Source: Clostridia bacterium
Lineage (GTDB): Bacteria; Bacillota; Clostridia; Christensenellales; Aristaeellaceae
Reading direction: 5' to 3'
Length of the DNA: 64,000 nt
Assembly (NCBI GenBank): GCA_017615475.1
Contig: JAGAAC010000005.1
Coordinates: forward strand, 34,877-98,876
Shown: positions 7,942-18,840 of the stretch, piece by piece
Layout: each line of letters starts with the position of its first letter
Position numbering within the stretch: position 1 is the stretch's first letter
Made by a program: the position numbers and the translations under genes
The notes under the pieces: generated by a model
What the model was told of the DNA's origin: nothing
What the model saw: the letters and a program-made list of their open reading frames with translations, nothing else
Database searches by the model: none

Positions 7942-9906
7942 TTATGCACCTGCTCTTCTGAGCAGTTCCGCTTCATCAATGATTTCAATTCCGAGAGCCT
8001 GCGCTTTTGTCAGCTTACTGCCCGCTTCCTCTCCGGCAACAACAAAAGCGGTTTTTTTACTCACGGATCCGGCGGCGTTTCCGCCGCAGCTGCGAATCAG
8101 GTCTTCCGCCTGCTTCCTGCTGAGTGTCGGCAGCGTACCTGTCACAACGATACTCATTCCGGAAAAGGCGCCTTCTCCTGCGGAAGCCATCTCTTTGGGA
8201 TGCACCCCTGCTGAAAGCAGCCGGTCAATCATCTGGTTGTTTTCCGGAAAACTGAAGTATTCTGTTACGCTGGCGGCTACGATATCACCGATATCCGGAA
8301 TGGAAGTAAGCGCTTCCTCATCCGCTGCCTTCAGCTTCTCCAGCGTACCGAACCTCTGTGCCAGATCCCTGGCGGTTTTCCGTCCGACATTCGGAATGCC
8401 CAGGGCGAAAAGAAAAGCGTCCAGTTCGCAGTGCTTGCTTTTTTCAAGCGCTTCTGCCAGGTTCCCGGCTTTCTTTTCCTTAAAGCCGTCCAGCATCAGG
8501 AAATCCATGGGGGTCAGTGCATACAGGTCCGCAGGCTGCCGGATTCCCATCTGGTCATACAGCTGTCCGGCAGTCTTTTCGCTGAACCCGTCTATGTCCA
8601 TGGCTTCCCGTCCGGCAAAATGCGCCAGCCGCGCCACAGCCTGCGGACGGCAGGTTTCCCGGTTCATGCAGAACAGATGGGCACCGCGTTCGATCAGTTT
8701 TGATCCGCAGGCCGGACAGAATTCAGGTTTCAGGATGGGCTTCTCATCTTCCGTTGCGTCTCCGGCGCGTCCCATGATTTCCGGGATGACGTCATTGCTT
8801 CTGCGAATCCATACATTGCAGCCGATCGCCACGTCTTTCCGCTGGATATCGCCCAGGTTGTTGAGGGTGGCTTTGCGTACCGTTACGCCGTAAAAATCCA
8901 CAGGCTCCAGATGAGCAAGGGGGGTCAGTTTGCCGGTCCGTCCAAGCTCCCATGTCACATCCAGGAGTTTTGTCACACATTCTTCCGCTTTGAATTTATA
9001 CGCGACACCCCATCGCGGGAATTTTTCGGTATATCCCATCCGTTCCCGCAGGGCATAATCACCGACTTTGATCACAACGCCGTCGATCAGCCAGTCCAGC
9101 TGGCTCCGGCTCTGTTCTATTTCCCGGATACAGGCTTCCAGTGCCTCTCTGCCCCTGCTGCTTCCGAGATAGGGGCTGACCTGGAAACCGTTTTCCCGCA
9201 GGAAGTCAAGCATTCCCGGTTGGCTGTCATAAGGCGGGTTCTCAATCGTACCGACCTGGTAGAAAAAGGCATCCAGGTGACGGGAGGCCGTTACCCTCGG
9301 ATCAAGGTTGCGCAGTGCTCCCGCGGCAGCGTTTCTTGCGTTCTTGAGGGGTTCCTTTGCTGTCTTGTTGTATTTCTCCAGGGTGCTGAGCCTCATGATG
9401 CATTCACCCTGTACCTCCAGCAGGCCTTTATAAGGGATTTTCCTGGGCACACTGTGGATCGTCCTGGCCTGCGGCAGGATGGCTTCTCCGGTAACACCGT
9501 TGCCACGGGTGGCAGCCTGTACCAGTTCGCCGTCCCGATAGGTAAGATTCAGCGTTAATCCGTCAAATTTATATTCGACGTAGTACTGGAGGTCTTTTGC
9601 TTCCGCTAGTTTCTCCGTACGCTGGATCCAGGCTTCCAGTTCTTCCAGGCTCTGGACCTTGTCCAGCGACCACAGGCGGGTAATATGCCTGTGCTCCTCA
9701 AACCCCTTCAGCGGATCGCCGCCGACTTTCTGCGTCGGGGAATCCGGCAGGATGATACCGGTTTCCGCCTCCAGCTTTTTCAGCTCATCATAAAGGTGGT
9801 CCCACTGCATGTCGGAAATAACAGGATTGTCCAGCACATAGTAGGCATACGCAGTTTCATTCAGTTTTCTGACAAGTTCCTGCATCCTTTCCTGTGCTTC
9901 GTTCAT
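7942..9906 (-). CDS. ligA: NAD+-dependent DNA ligase
   Basis: A 654-residue LigA. Domains in order: domain Ia (1-70), the nucleotidyltransferase with adenylated Lys113 in EYKFDGLTLN (a variant of KxDG), an OB fold, a four-cysteine zinc finger (CPACGSKL...CMNRETC), helix-hairpin-helix repeats, and a C-terminal BRCT domain (MSIVVTGTLPTLSRKQAEDL). It seals nicks in replication and repair using NAD+. Its start overlaps the pcrA stop by 4 bp (ATGA), so the two are translationally coupled. Confidence 0.97.
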   Translation of the reverse strand: MNEAQERMQELVRKLNETAYAYYVLDNPVISDMQWDHLYDELKKLEAETGIILPDSPTQKVGGDPLKGFEEHRHITRLWSLDKVQSLEELEAWIQRTEKLAEAKDLQYYVEYKFDGLTLNLTYRDGELVQAATRGNGVTGEAILPQARTIHSVPRKIPYKGLLEVQGECIMRLSTLEKYNKTAKEPLKNARNAAAGALRNLDPRVTASRHLDAFFYQVGTIENPPYDSQPGMLDFLRENGFQVSPYLGSSRGREALEACIREIEQSRSQLDWLIDGVVIKVGDYALRERMGYTEKFPRWGVAYKFKAEECVTKLLDVTWELGRTGKLTPLAHLEPVDFYGVTVRKATLNNLGDIQRKDVAIGCNVWIRRSNDVIPEIMGRAGDATEDEKPILKPEFCPACGSKLIERGAHLFCMNRETCRPQAVARLAHFAGREAMDIDGFSEKTAGQLYDQMGIRQPADLYALTPMDFLMLDGFKEKKAGNLAEALEKSKHCELDAFLFALGIPNVGRKTARDLAQRFGTLEKLKAADEEALTSIPDIGDIVAASVTEYFSFPENNQMIDRLLSAGVHPKEMASAGEGAFSGMSIVVTGTLPTLSRKQAEDLIRSCGGNAAGSVSKKTAFVVAGEEAGSKLTKAQALGIEIIDEAELLRRAGA

Positions 9907-12227
9907 TCCTTTTCCTCCACCTTTACAATCGGGGCCACTGCCAGTGACAGCTCTCTTTCCCCGGCTGTTTCAAACGTGATCCTGATCCTTGCGTCCGAAC
10001 CGCTGCCGGATACGCTGATCACATTGCCAAAGCCGAATTTGGGATGCCTGACACGGTCTCCGGGACTGAACAGCTTTTGCATGGCTGAGCCCGCGAGCGC
10101 ATTTGCCGTACTGCCGACAAAGCCTTTCGAAACGCCCGGAATGCTGTTCAGGTTCAGTCCGTTCAGTTTCAGTTTGGGCTTTCCCAGGTTCGAAAGCGGA
10201 ATGTGCTTTGGGGCTTCCTGTACAAAATCATCACTTTCCCATCCGGTATATTCATCTCTCCGGACAGCACTCCGCTCATTGTTTCTCCTGTATCCGCCGC
10301 ATGCGGCTGCTGAGAATTCCTCCCTGATGAGTCTCGCCGGAATCTCTTCCAGGAAACGGCTCGGCGGATTATGGCTGTACTGGTTATACAGCATTCTTTC
10401 TGAAGCCCGGGACAAATAAAGGCGTTTCCTTGCCCTCGTAATGCCCACATACATCAGTCTTCTTTCCTCTTCGAGCCGGTTGTCTTCTTCCAGGCTTCTG
10501 GAAGAAGGAAAAATGCCTTCCTCCATTCCGGGAATAAATACATTGTCAAATTCCAGGCCCTTTGCGGAATGAAGCGTCATCATCGTGACATAGCCGCTCT
10601 GGTCTTCAGCCCGGTCCAGGTCCGTCACCAGCGCGACATTTTCCAGATAGGCCTCCAGGGTGGGCTGTTCGCCGAGTGTGGCAAATTCATGCACTGAACC
10701 GCGGAATTCCTGAATGTTTTCAATGCGGTTCACGGATTCCTCAGTGTCTTCTTTCCTGTATTGTTCCTCCAGTCCTGTGATGCGGATCATTGTGTCCACA
10801 AATTCTTCCAGTTCCATGGTTTCCTTCATGGCACAAAGCATGATCATCATGCGGAAGAATTCAGAAACGCTGTTCCTGGCACGGCTTCCCAATTCTTCAG
10901 GAAGATCAGCCAGAACCGCATAAATCGGCACCCCCTGCCTGGCAGCATATTCTGTCAGCGTCTGCACGGTACTGTCGCCGATGGAACGTTTGGGAACATT
11001 GATAATCCTTGTCAGGGATATATCGTCCGCGGGATTGGCGATCACACGGAGATAGGCCAGGATATCCTTGATTTCTTTTCTTTCATAGAACTTCTGACCG
11101 CCGAAAACGCGGTACGGGATCCCGGCCTGCATCAGTACTTCTTCGGGAATACGGCTCTGGGCGTTTGTCCGGTAGAGCAGAGCGATATCCCCGTACTGTA
11201 TTCCTGTTTTTTTCAGTTCCTGTATCTGCTGGATGATCCAGGCCGCTTCTTCACGTTCATCCTGCGCGCAGTAACAGGTGATTTTGTCACCTTCCCCGTG
11301 TTCAGTCCACAGCGTTTTATCCTTTCGGTCCGCATTGTGGGCGATCACCTGGTTAGCGGCATCCAGTATGTTCCCTGTGGAACGGTAATTCTGCTCCAGT
11401 TTGATCACGGTCGCGTCAGGATAATCTTTTTCAAAATCAAGGATATTCCGGATATCCGCGCCGCGCCACCCGTAAATGCTCTGGTCATCGTCACCGACAA
11501 CGCACAGGTTCCGGCTTTCAGCGGTCAGCAGCCGGATGAGTTCGTACTGTGTCCGGTTCGTATCCTGATACTCGTCCACCATGACATAGCGGAAACGTCT
11601 GCGGTACATATCCAGCACAGGCGGGTGATCAGCAAGGAGGATGAGCGTCTTCAGGAGAAGATCATCAAAATCAAGCGCATTCAGTGTTTTCATGCGCTTT
11701 TCATATTCTGTCATCACATCATGAATCATGGATGCTCTCCGGTCACGCGCGGATTTGGCGAACCACTCATCCGGCATGAGCATCCTGTTCTTGGCATCAC
11801 TGATCTTTGAGCGTATTTCCCGTACAGGCAGGAATTTATCATCAATATTCTGCTGCTTCAGGATTTCTTTCAGCACACGCTGCTGGTCATCGTCATCATA
11901 GATCGTAAAGGACCGGCTGTATCCGATCTTTTCAATATCCCTGCGCAGGATGCGTGCGCAGGTGGAATGGAAAGTGCTGATCCAGGCGGTCTCAGCCTGC
12001 TCTTCGCCAATCAGGCTCTGTACCCTGGATTTCATTTCCCTGGCAGCTTTGTTTGTGAAGGTCAGTGCCAGGATGGAATAAGCCGGTACTCCATGGTCAA
12101 TCAGATTGGCAACACGGTATGTAAGTGCGCGTGTTTTGCCGCTTCCGGCACCGGCCAGGATCAGTACAGGTCCTTCCAGTGTCTCAGCGGCTCTGCGTTG
12201 TTCAGGGTTTAATGCTGTCAGATCCAT
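9903..12227 (-). CDS. pcrA: ATP-dependent DNA helicase PcrA/UvrD
   Basis: A 774-residue superfamily 1A helicase. Walker A is AGAGSGKT at 25-32, Walker B is VDEYQDTN, and later motifs include GDDDQSIYGWRGADIRNI, EQNYRS and VGITRARKRLYLS. The C-terminus has the PcrA-type tail (FSPGDRVRHPKFGFGNVISV) that contacts RNA polymerase in family members. It unwinds DNA 3' to 5' in repair and removes stalled complexes. It follows yerC by 2 bp and overlaps ligA, the standard pcrA-ligA pair. Confidence 0.97.
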   Translation of the reverse strand: MDLTALNPEQRRAAETLEGPVLILAGAGSGKTRALTYRVANLIDHGVPAYSILALTFTNKAAREMKSRVQSLIGEEQAETAWISTFHSTCARILRRDIEKIGYSRSFTIYDDDDQQRVLKEILKQQNIDDKFLPVREIRSKISDAKNRMLMPDEWFAKSARDRRASMIHDVMTEYEKRMKTLNALDFDDLLLKTLILLADHPPVLDMYRRRFRYVMVDEYQDTNRTQYELIRLLTAESRNLCVVGDDDQSIYGWRGADIRNILDFEKDYPDATVIKLEQNYRSTGNILDAANQVIAHNADRKDKTLWTEHGEGDKITCYCAQDEREEAAWIIQQIQELKKTGIQYGDIALLYRTNAQSRIPEEVLMQAGIPYRVFGGQKFYERKEIKDILAYLRVIANPADDISLTRIINVPKRSIGDSTVQTLTEYAARQGVPIYAVLADLPEELGSRARNSVSEFFRMMIMLCAMKETMELEEFVDTMIRITGLEEQYRKEDTEESVNRIENIQEFRGSVHEFATLGEQPTLEAYLENVALVTDLDRAEDQSGYVTMMTLHSAKGLEFDNVFIPGMEEGIFPSSRSLEEDNRLEEERRLMYVGITRARKRLYLSRASERMLYNQYSHNPPSRFLEEIPARLIREEFSAAACGGYRRNNERSAVRRDEYTGWESDDFVQEAPKHIPLSNLGKPKLKLNGLNLNSIPGVSKGFVGSTANALAGSAMQKLFSPGDRVRHPKFGFGNVISVSGSGSDARIRITFETAGERELSLAVAPIVKVEEKE

Positions 12228-12229
12228 GC

Positions 12230-12526
12230 TTATTTTTTCTCTCCCATTGCATCAAGAACACGGCGGTAGCCGTCCGCTCCGTATGAAAGAGAGCGGTTGA
12301 CCCTGGAGATGGTGGCGCTGGACGCGCCTGTCTCTTCCGCGATCTTCTGGTAAGTTTCCTTCCTGTCAAGCAGGTAGGCCACTTCCAGCCTCTGGCTGAT
12401 GCTCTTGATCTCGGGAATCGTACAGATATCCTCAAAGAAGCGGTAGGCATCTTCCTCGCTTTTCAGCGTAAGGATTGCTTTCATCAGCAGATCGGTCTGA
12501 CTGTTTCTGATTTTTGGTTCAAACAT
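12230..12526 (-). CDS. yerC: YerC/YecD family TrpR-like DNA-binding protein
   Basis: A 98-residue protein with a TrpR-like helix-turn-helix (ISQRLEVAYLLDRKETYQKI then ASSATISRVNRSLSYGADGY). The family is found upstream of pcrA in Bacillus and many Firmicutes. Its ligand and targets are not established; tryptophan-binding residues of TrpR are not obvious. GGGAAG lies upstream of the ATG. It is the first gene of the pcrA operon. I could not find a convincing promoter in the AT-rich 180 bp before it. Confidence 0.9.
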   Translation of the reverse strand: MFEPKIRNSQTDLLMKAILTLKSEEDAYRFFEDICTIPEIKSISQRLEVAYLLDRKETYQKIAEETGASSATISRVNRSLSYGADGYRRVLDAMGEKK

Positions 12527-12672
12527 AACGTCACTTCCCGCTCAATTTCACACTTTAGCGTGCGACTATATGATACCATAAAACGGGACAAAAAAATATG
12601 TATTAATTGTTACGTTTTTCCGGTCTCTTTCCGGCTGTGCACCATATGGCTCTGTTTCTTGAAAATAAACCC

Positions 12673-12701
12673 TTGACACGCTTCCGTATCTCTTCTAAAC
12701 T
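12673..12701 (+). promoter_or_regulatory. Sigma-A-type promoter for glutamine synthetase
   Basis: TTGACA at 12673-12678, a 17 bp spacer, then TAAACT at 12696-12701. A perfect -35 and a 4/6 -10 lie 35 bp before the glnN start codon. Confidence 0.7.
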
Positions 12702-12736
12702 GACATGTATTATTGATGATGAAAGGTGGGATTCCG

Positions 12737-14821
<2,085 letters not shown>

Positions 14822-14835
14822 TTTTCATAAAACAC

Positions 14836-14890
14836 AAACCCGCTTCGATTTCAATTCATCGAAGCGGGTTTATTTGTATCGTTTTTTTCA
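14836..14890 (+). terminator. Intrinsic terminator of glnN
   Basis: A perfect 14 bp stem (14836-14849 with 14858-14871), an 8-base loop, and T-rich sequence after it, starting 15 bp after the glnN stop. Confidence 0.9.
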
Positions 14891-14921
14891 GTATAAAACT
14901 TTTATTATGCATGATGCATGT

Positions 14922-15740
14922 TTATCTGATCTTTCCACGATCAAATAACAGCACCCATCCTTCCGGATCCTTCACAATCTGGTGTGTATCGATAGGCGCA
15001 CCCATATCCACCGCCGGTGCCGCTTTCATCAGTTCATCCGTCATGTACTCCAGGAAGGCTTTCAGCTCTTTTCCGTCACGGGCCTTTGGCTGATGTGAAC
15101 AGATCACTGTTTTGATTTCCGGTCCGTCGTCTTCCAGCGCCCGGATCAGCGTCTTCATATTCTCCCGCCATCCGGAAGCGTCCATGGAAGTCGGGAACCA
15201 CATCCAGGTGCAGGGATTCCAGTCATCTCCGGTGAGCAGCAGTCCCCGTGCCGGTATGAAAACCACAATGCTCCCGGGTGTATGGCCCGGCACAAGGATA
15301 ACACGGATTTTCAGGCCGCCCAGGTCCTCTTCCAGGCTGTCAAAAGTCCCGGTTTTTCCGTTGAAGCATATTGCCTCCGGCAGGCTGATGTTCGCAATCA
15401 TGAAATCGTCCGGCACCGGCACATCCTGTCCTTCCGCCTGCTTCATGACCTTCCTGCGCTGTCCCTCACCGGTCCTTTCCCGGAATTCGTCCATGTCCGC
15501 TTCACCCATCAAGGTCTGCCCAAACCACCTGGCACCCAGCACATGGTCATGGTGTCCGTGGGACAGGTATACCTTCACCGGTTTGTCCGTCAGCGTTCTC
15601 ACATACGCCTGCACATCTTCCATCCCGTATCCGGTATCAAACAGGATTGCGCGCTTGTCTCCCTCAATCAGTGTAAAGCAGACGCCCATGGCGTCCTGAA
15701 TGTGTTTCACGCCCGGGGCGATTTCGGTAAAATGAAACAT
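14922..15740 (-). CDS. MBL-fold metallo-hydrolase
   Basis: A 272-residue metallo-beta-lactamase-fold protein. SHGHHDHVLGAR is the HxHxDH metal motif, VPGHTPGSIVVF carries the next His and LLLTGDDW the bridging Asp. The fold covers hydrolases of lactones, thioesters and phosphodiesters; the substrate cannot be told from sequence. An AGGAGG site lies 4 bases before the ATG at 15740. It is a single gene downstream of the nagB terminator. Confidence 0.85.
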   Translation of the reverse strand: MFHFTEIAPGVKHIQDAMGVCFTLIEGDKRAILFDTGYGMEDVQAYVRTLTDKPVKVYLSHGHHDHVLGARWFGQTLMGEADMDEFRERTGEGQRRKVMKQAEGQDVPVPDDFMIANISLPEAICFNGKTGTFDSLEEDLGGLKIRVILVPGHTPGSIVVFIPARGLLLTGDDWNPCTWMWFPTSMDASGWRENMKTLIRALEDDGPEIKTVICSHQPKARDGKELKAFLEYMTDELMKAAPAVDMGAPIDTHQIVKDPEGWVLLFDRGKIR

Positions 15741-15750
15741 GTTTCCTCCT

Positions 15751-15783
15751 GAAAAAAGGGACAGCCGCTTATGCAGCTGTCCC
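15751..15783 (-). terminator. Intrinsic terminator of the glmM-nagB operon
   Basis: On the minus strand GGGACAGC and GCTGTCCC (15758-15765 with 15776-15783) form an 8 bp stem followed by TTTTTT. It lies 15 bp after the nagB stop and just before the MBL gene. Confidence 0.8.
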
Positions 15784-15797
15784 CTGTGCTGTTAGTC

Positions 15798-16529
15798 TTA
15801 TCCCTTGTATCCGATTTCGTCCGCCAGTTTTTTCTCGATGACAACGGTGGCGTCCCGATGGAGCCGCATGAAGGTGCAGGGGCATTTCGGGTCGATCTTG
15901 TCTTCGATCAGCAGCTTGGTGGCTGCTTCCTGCTTGTTGCCGCTGATGATCATGATCAGGCGCTTCGCCCGCATGATGTTGCCCATGCCCATGGTCACAG
16001 CGTGGGTCGGCACGTCTTCCTTGCTCGCGAAGAACCGCTTGTTGGCTTCGATGGTGGAATCATCCAGCGTCTCCTCATGCGCGCCGTCGTACAGGGTTTC
16101 ACCGGGCTCGTTGAAGCCGAGGTGGCCGTCCGGGCCGACGCCCAGCACCTGGATCTCGATCTCGGTCCTGTCCAGAATGTCGTTGAACTCCTTCAGGTTC
16201 GCGGCCACATCGCCGGTTCCCTTGGCGACATAGGTGTTGGCTTTGTCGATATTGATGTGGTCAAACAGGTTGGTGTTCATAAAGTACCGGTAGCTCTGGT
16301 CATGGGTACCTTCCAGGCCGACATACTCATCCAGGTTCACACTGTGGATTTTGCTGAAATCAAGCCCTTCTTCCCTGCAGCGGCGGGCCAGTTCCTTATA
16401 CATTCCCACAGGGCTGGATCCGGTTGCGAGTCCCAGTGTGCATTCCGGATTGTCGCGCACAATCTTCTCAATGATGTCTGCCGCTTTGCGGGCGCCGTCT
16501 TCGTAGTCCTTTGCGATGATAACCTTCAT
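15798..16529 (-). CDS. nagB: Glucosamine-6-phosphate deaminase
   Basis: A 243-residue NagB starting MKVIIAKDYEDGARKAAD, with LGLATGSSPVGMYKEL, SVNLDEYVGLEG and VLGVGPDGHLGFNEPG, the classic substrate-binding and catalytic blocks. It converts glucosamine 6-phosphate to fructose 6-phosphate and ammonia. The ATG at 16529 is 8 bases after GGGGG; an ATG two codons earlier is too close to that site. It is last in the operon with glmM and the hexapeptide gene, joining amino-sugar synthesis and breakdown. GC-ending codons dominate, suggesting high expression. Confidence 0.96.
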   Translation of the reverse strand: MKVIIAKDYEDGARKAADIIEKIVRDNPECTLGLATGSSPVGMYKELARRCREEGLDFSKIHSVNLDEYVGLEGTHDQSYRYFMNTNLFDHINIDKANTYVAKGTGDVAANLKEFNDILDRTEIEIQVLGVGPDGHLGFNEPGETLYDGAHEETLDDSTIEANKRFFASKEDVPTHAVTMGMGNIMRAKRLIMIISGNKQEAATKLLIEDKIDPKCPCTFMRLHRDATVVIEKKLADEIGYKG

Positions 16530-16563
16530 AGTCATTTCCCCCTTGAAATGATTTTATAGTTTA

Positions 16564-17223
16564 TTATTTTTTGGCAATAACCGTTCCGTTGTTCTTCCAG
16601 ATGCTCTTTTCAGGAATGGTTCCGCGGACGCAGGATGTCGGGTATACATTGGAGTCCCGTCCGATCACGGTTCCGGGGTTCAGGACACTGTTGCAGCCCA
16701 CTTCAACCCGGTCGCCGAGCATGGCGCCGATTTTCTTCAGGCCGGTTTCAATTTTCTCATCACCGCACCTGACAACCACAAGCAGTTTGTCGCTCTTGAC
16801 GTTGGACGTAATGGAACCTGCGCCCATATGACTCTTGTATCCCAGAATGCTGTCGCCGACATAATTGTAGTGCGGAACCTGCACGTTGTCAAAAAGGATT
16901 ACGTTTTTGAGTTCCGTGCTGTTGCCCACCACGCAGTGATCACCGACCAGGGCGCTGCCGCGGATAAAGGCACCCGGGCGGACTTCGGTTTCATGTCCGA
17001 TAATGGCCGGAGCACCGATATAGTTGTTGGGATAAATCTTCGCGTCCTTCGCGATCCAGACGTTTTCACTGACTTCGTCAAATTCATCCTTCGGCAGGGT
17101 TTTACCCAGTTCAATAATAAATTCCTTGATTTTTCCCAGCGCTTCCCAGGGATATTCCGTATTTTCAAGAATAGCCGCTGCCCGGGTATGGGTCAGGTCA
17201 TACAGATCTTTTGTTTTCAGCAT
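16564..17223 (-). CDS. GlmU-like left-handed beta-helix (hexapeptide) protein without pyrophosphorylase domain
   Basis: A 219-residue protein. About 50 N-terminal residues precede hexapeptide repeats (YIGAPAIIGHETEVRPGAFI, ALVGDHCVVGNSTELKNVIL). The segment VPHYNYVGDSILG aligns by eye with the GlmU acetyltransferase active-site block (GHLxYxGD), keeping its His. No GXGTRM nucleotidyltransferase motif is present, so it is not a whole GlmU. It shares one base with the glmM stop (TAATG). The context of glmM and nagB suggests sugar-amine acylation or N-acetylglucosamine 1-phosphate formation (inference). Confidence 0.8.
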   Translation of the reverse strand: MLKTKDLYDLTHTRAAAILENTEYPWEALGKIKEFIIELGKTLPKDEFDEVSENVWIAKDAKIYPNNYIGAPAIIGHETEVRPGAFIRGSALVGDHCVVGNSTELKNVILFDNVQVPHYNYVGDSILGYKSHMGAGSITSNVKSDKLLVVVRCGDEKIETGLKKIGAMLGDRVEVGCNSVLNPGTVIGRDSNVYPTSCVRGTIPEKSIWKNNGTVIAKK

Positions 17224-18587
17224 TACTTCTTCACCTCAATCAGATGTCCGCTTTCCTTCATTGCGTTGATAATATAATCCACATTCTTTTCGCATTCTTC
17301 CGTGCTGGTTGCTTCACTCATCACGCGAAGCACAGGTTCCGTGCCGCTCTTGCGCAGCAGCACACGGCCTGTATCACCGAGCTGTTCCGTGCAGTGATTG
17401 ACCGCATCCATAACCGCCTGCTCAGCCAGTGTTCCGTCTTTATCATCGACAACAACATTTTTCAGCACCTGTGGGTACATCTTGCAGGGCTCAGCCAGGA
17501 TGGACAGCGGCAGCTGGGTGTCAATCATCACTTCCATCAGCATGATGGCGGTAATCAGGCCGTCGCCTGTACGGGCATGCTTGCGGAAAATGATATGGCC
17601 GCTCTGTTCTCCGCCGATCAGGTGATTATAGGCCTTCATGTTTTCATAAACATACCTGTCACCAACCGCTGTTTTCTCATAATTGATTCCGGCATTGTCC
17701 AGTGCCTTGTACAGGCCGAAATTGCTCATGATGGTGGTAACGACCGTATTGCTCGGCAGCTGTCCCTTGCTTTTCAGGTATTTGGCGCAGATATACATGA
17801 TTTTGTCGCCGTTGACTTCATTGCCGTTTTCATCCACCGCCAGGCAGCGGTCCGCATCGCCGTCAAAAGCAAAGCCGACATCCAGCTTGTTTTCCTTCAC
17901 ATATTCCTTCAGGGATTCAATATGGGTGCTGCCGCAGTTTTTATTGATATTGAGCCCGTCCGGTTTGTTATGAATCACATAGGTTTTCGCTCCGAGTGCG
18001 TTGAAAACCGCAGGACCGATCATCCAGCTGCTGCCGTTGGAGCAGTCCAGCGCCACCTTATGATCATCAAACGGGCGTGTTGCCAGGTTGGTCAGGTATC
18101 CGATGTATCTGTTCCGGCCTGTGTAGAAGTCAACCGTACATCCGATCCTGTCTTCCGCGGCGAAGGGGATTTCTTCCGTCTTACCGTCGATATAGTCCTC
18201 GATGGCGTCCTGAAGATCATCATCCATCTTTTCGCCTTTACCGTTCATCAGTTTGATACCGTTGTCGTAAAAAGCGTTATGGCTTGCGGAAATCATGACT
18301 CCGCAGTCAAAATCTTCCGTTCTTGTAATATAACTGACGCAGGGGGTCGTGGTAACGTGAAGCAGATAAGCATCCGCACCGGAAGAAGTAATGCCGGCAG
18401 CCAATGCGCTTTCATACATATATGAAGAGCGGCGTGTGTCCTTGCCGATCACGATTCTTGCTTTATCGTCCAGATGCTTTTTTCCGTAATACCATCCGAG
18501 GTAACGGCCGGTTTTAAAAGCGTGCTCCGCTGTCAGCACAACACCTGCTTTTCCGCGAAATCCGTCTGTTCCGAAATATCTTCCCAT
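17223..18587 (-). CDS. glmM: Phosphoglucosamine mutase family protein
   Basis: A 454-residue alpha-D-phosphohexomutase starting MGRYFGTDGFRGKAG. The catalytic phosphoserine loop is MISASHNAFYDNGIKLMNG, the metal loop is FAFDGDADRC, the sugar loop is GGEQSGHI, and the phosphate loop is LLRKSGTEPVLRVM. It interconverts glucosamine 6- and 1-phosphate for cell wall precursors. GGAGG lies 6 bases before the ATG at 18587; the in-frame ATG two codons upstream abuts the site. It heads the operon with a near-perfect promoter. Confidence 0.95.
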   Translation of the reverse strand: MGRYFGTDGFRGKAGVVLTAEHAFKTGRYLGWYYGKKHLDDKARIVIGKDTRRSSYMYESALAAGITSSGADAYLLHVTTTPCVSYITRTEDFDCGVMISASHNAFYDNGIKLMNGKGEKMDDDLQDAIEDYIDGKTEEIPFAAEDRIGCTVDFYTGRNRYIGYLTNLATRPFDDHKVALDCSNGSSWMIGPAVFNALGAKTYVIHNKPDGLNINKNCGSTHIESLKEYVKENKLDVGFAFDGDADRCLAVDENGNEVNGDKIMYICAKYLKSKGQLPSNTVVTTIMSNFGLYKALDNAGINYEKTAVGDRYVYENMKAYNHLIGGEQSGHIIFRKHARTGDGLITAIMLMEVMIDTQLPLSILAEPCKMYPQVLKNVVVDDKDGTLAEQAVMDAVNHCTEQLGDTGRVLLRKSGTEPVLRVMSEATSTEECEKNVDYIINAMKESGHLIEVKK

Positions 18588-18651
18588 ATTCATCCTCCTT
18601 TTTCAGTACCGGTACAGGTAAAACGTCAGTCTTTTGCTAAAAATCAGATGT

Positions 18652-18680
18652 ATTATAACGTCTTATTTTTCGATTGTCAA
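18652..18680 (-). promoter_or_regulatory. Consensus sigma-A promoter for glmM operon
   Basis: On the minus strand TTGACA (18675-18680), a 17 bp spacer and TATAAT (18652-18657). Both hexamers are perfect. They lie 65 bp before the glmM ATG. Confidence 0.88.
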
Positions 18681-18746
18681 TACAGGATATGGTGGCTGCA
18701 CGGGATAAGCCATACTAACAGTCTGCAGCCGTTTCTTTATTACGGT

Positions 18747-18776
18747 TTGACTTTCCGTTTGCGCCTATGTCATAAT
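18747..18776 (+). promoter_or_regulatory. Sigma-A-type promoter for the coiled-coil gene
   Basis: TTGACT (18747-18752), an 18 bp spacer and CATAAT (18771-18776), 64 bp before the ATG. It is divergent from the glmM promoter, with about 70 bp between them. Confidence 0.65.
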
Positions 18777-18840
18777 GATAGCAATACATTGTTATTCTCT
18801 TTTTTCTGAATGCCAGGCATCCTCCGGGAGGTTTTTTCCG

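Noticed and set aside
12527-12700. Promoter for the yerC-pcrA operon on the minus strand
   Set aside because: TATCAT and TATAGT-like boxes exist near 12570 but no -35 at a sensible distance, so I do not call one.
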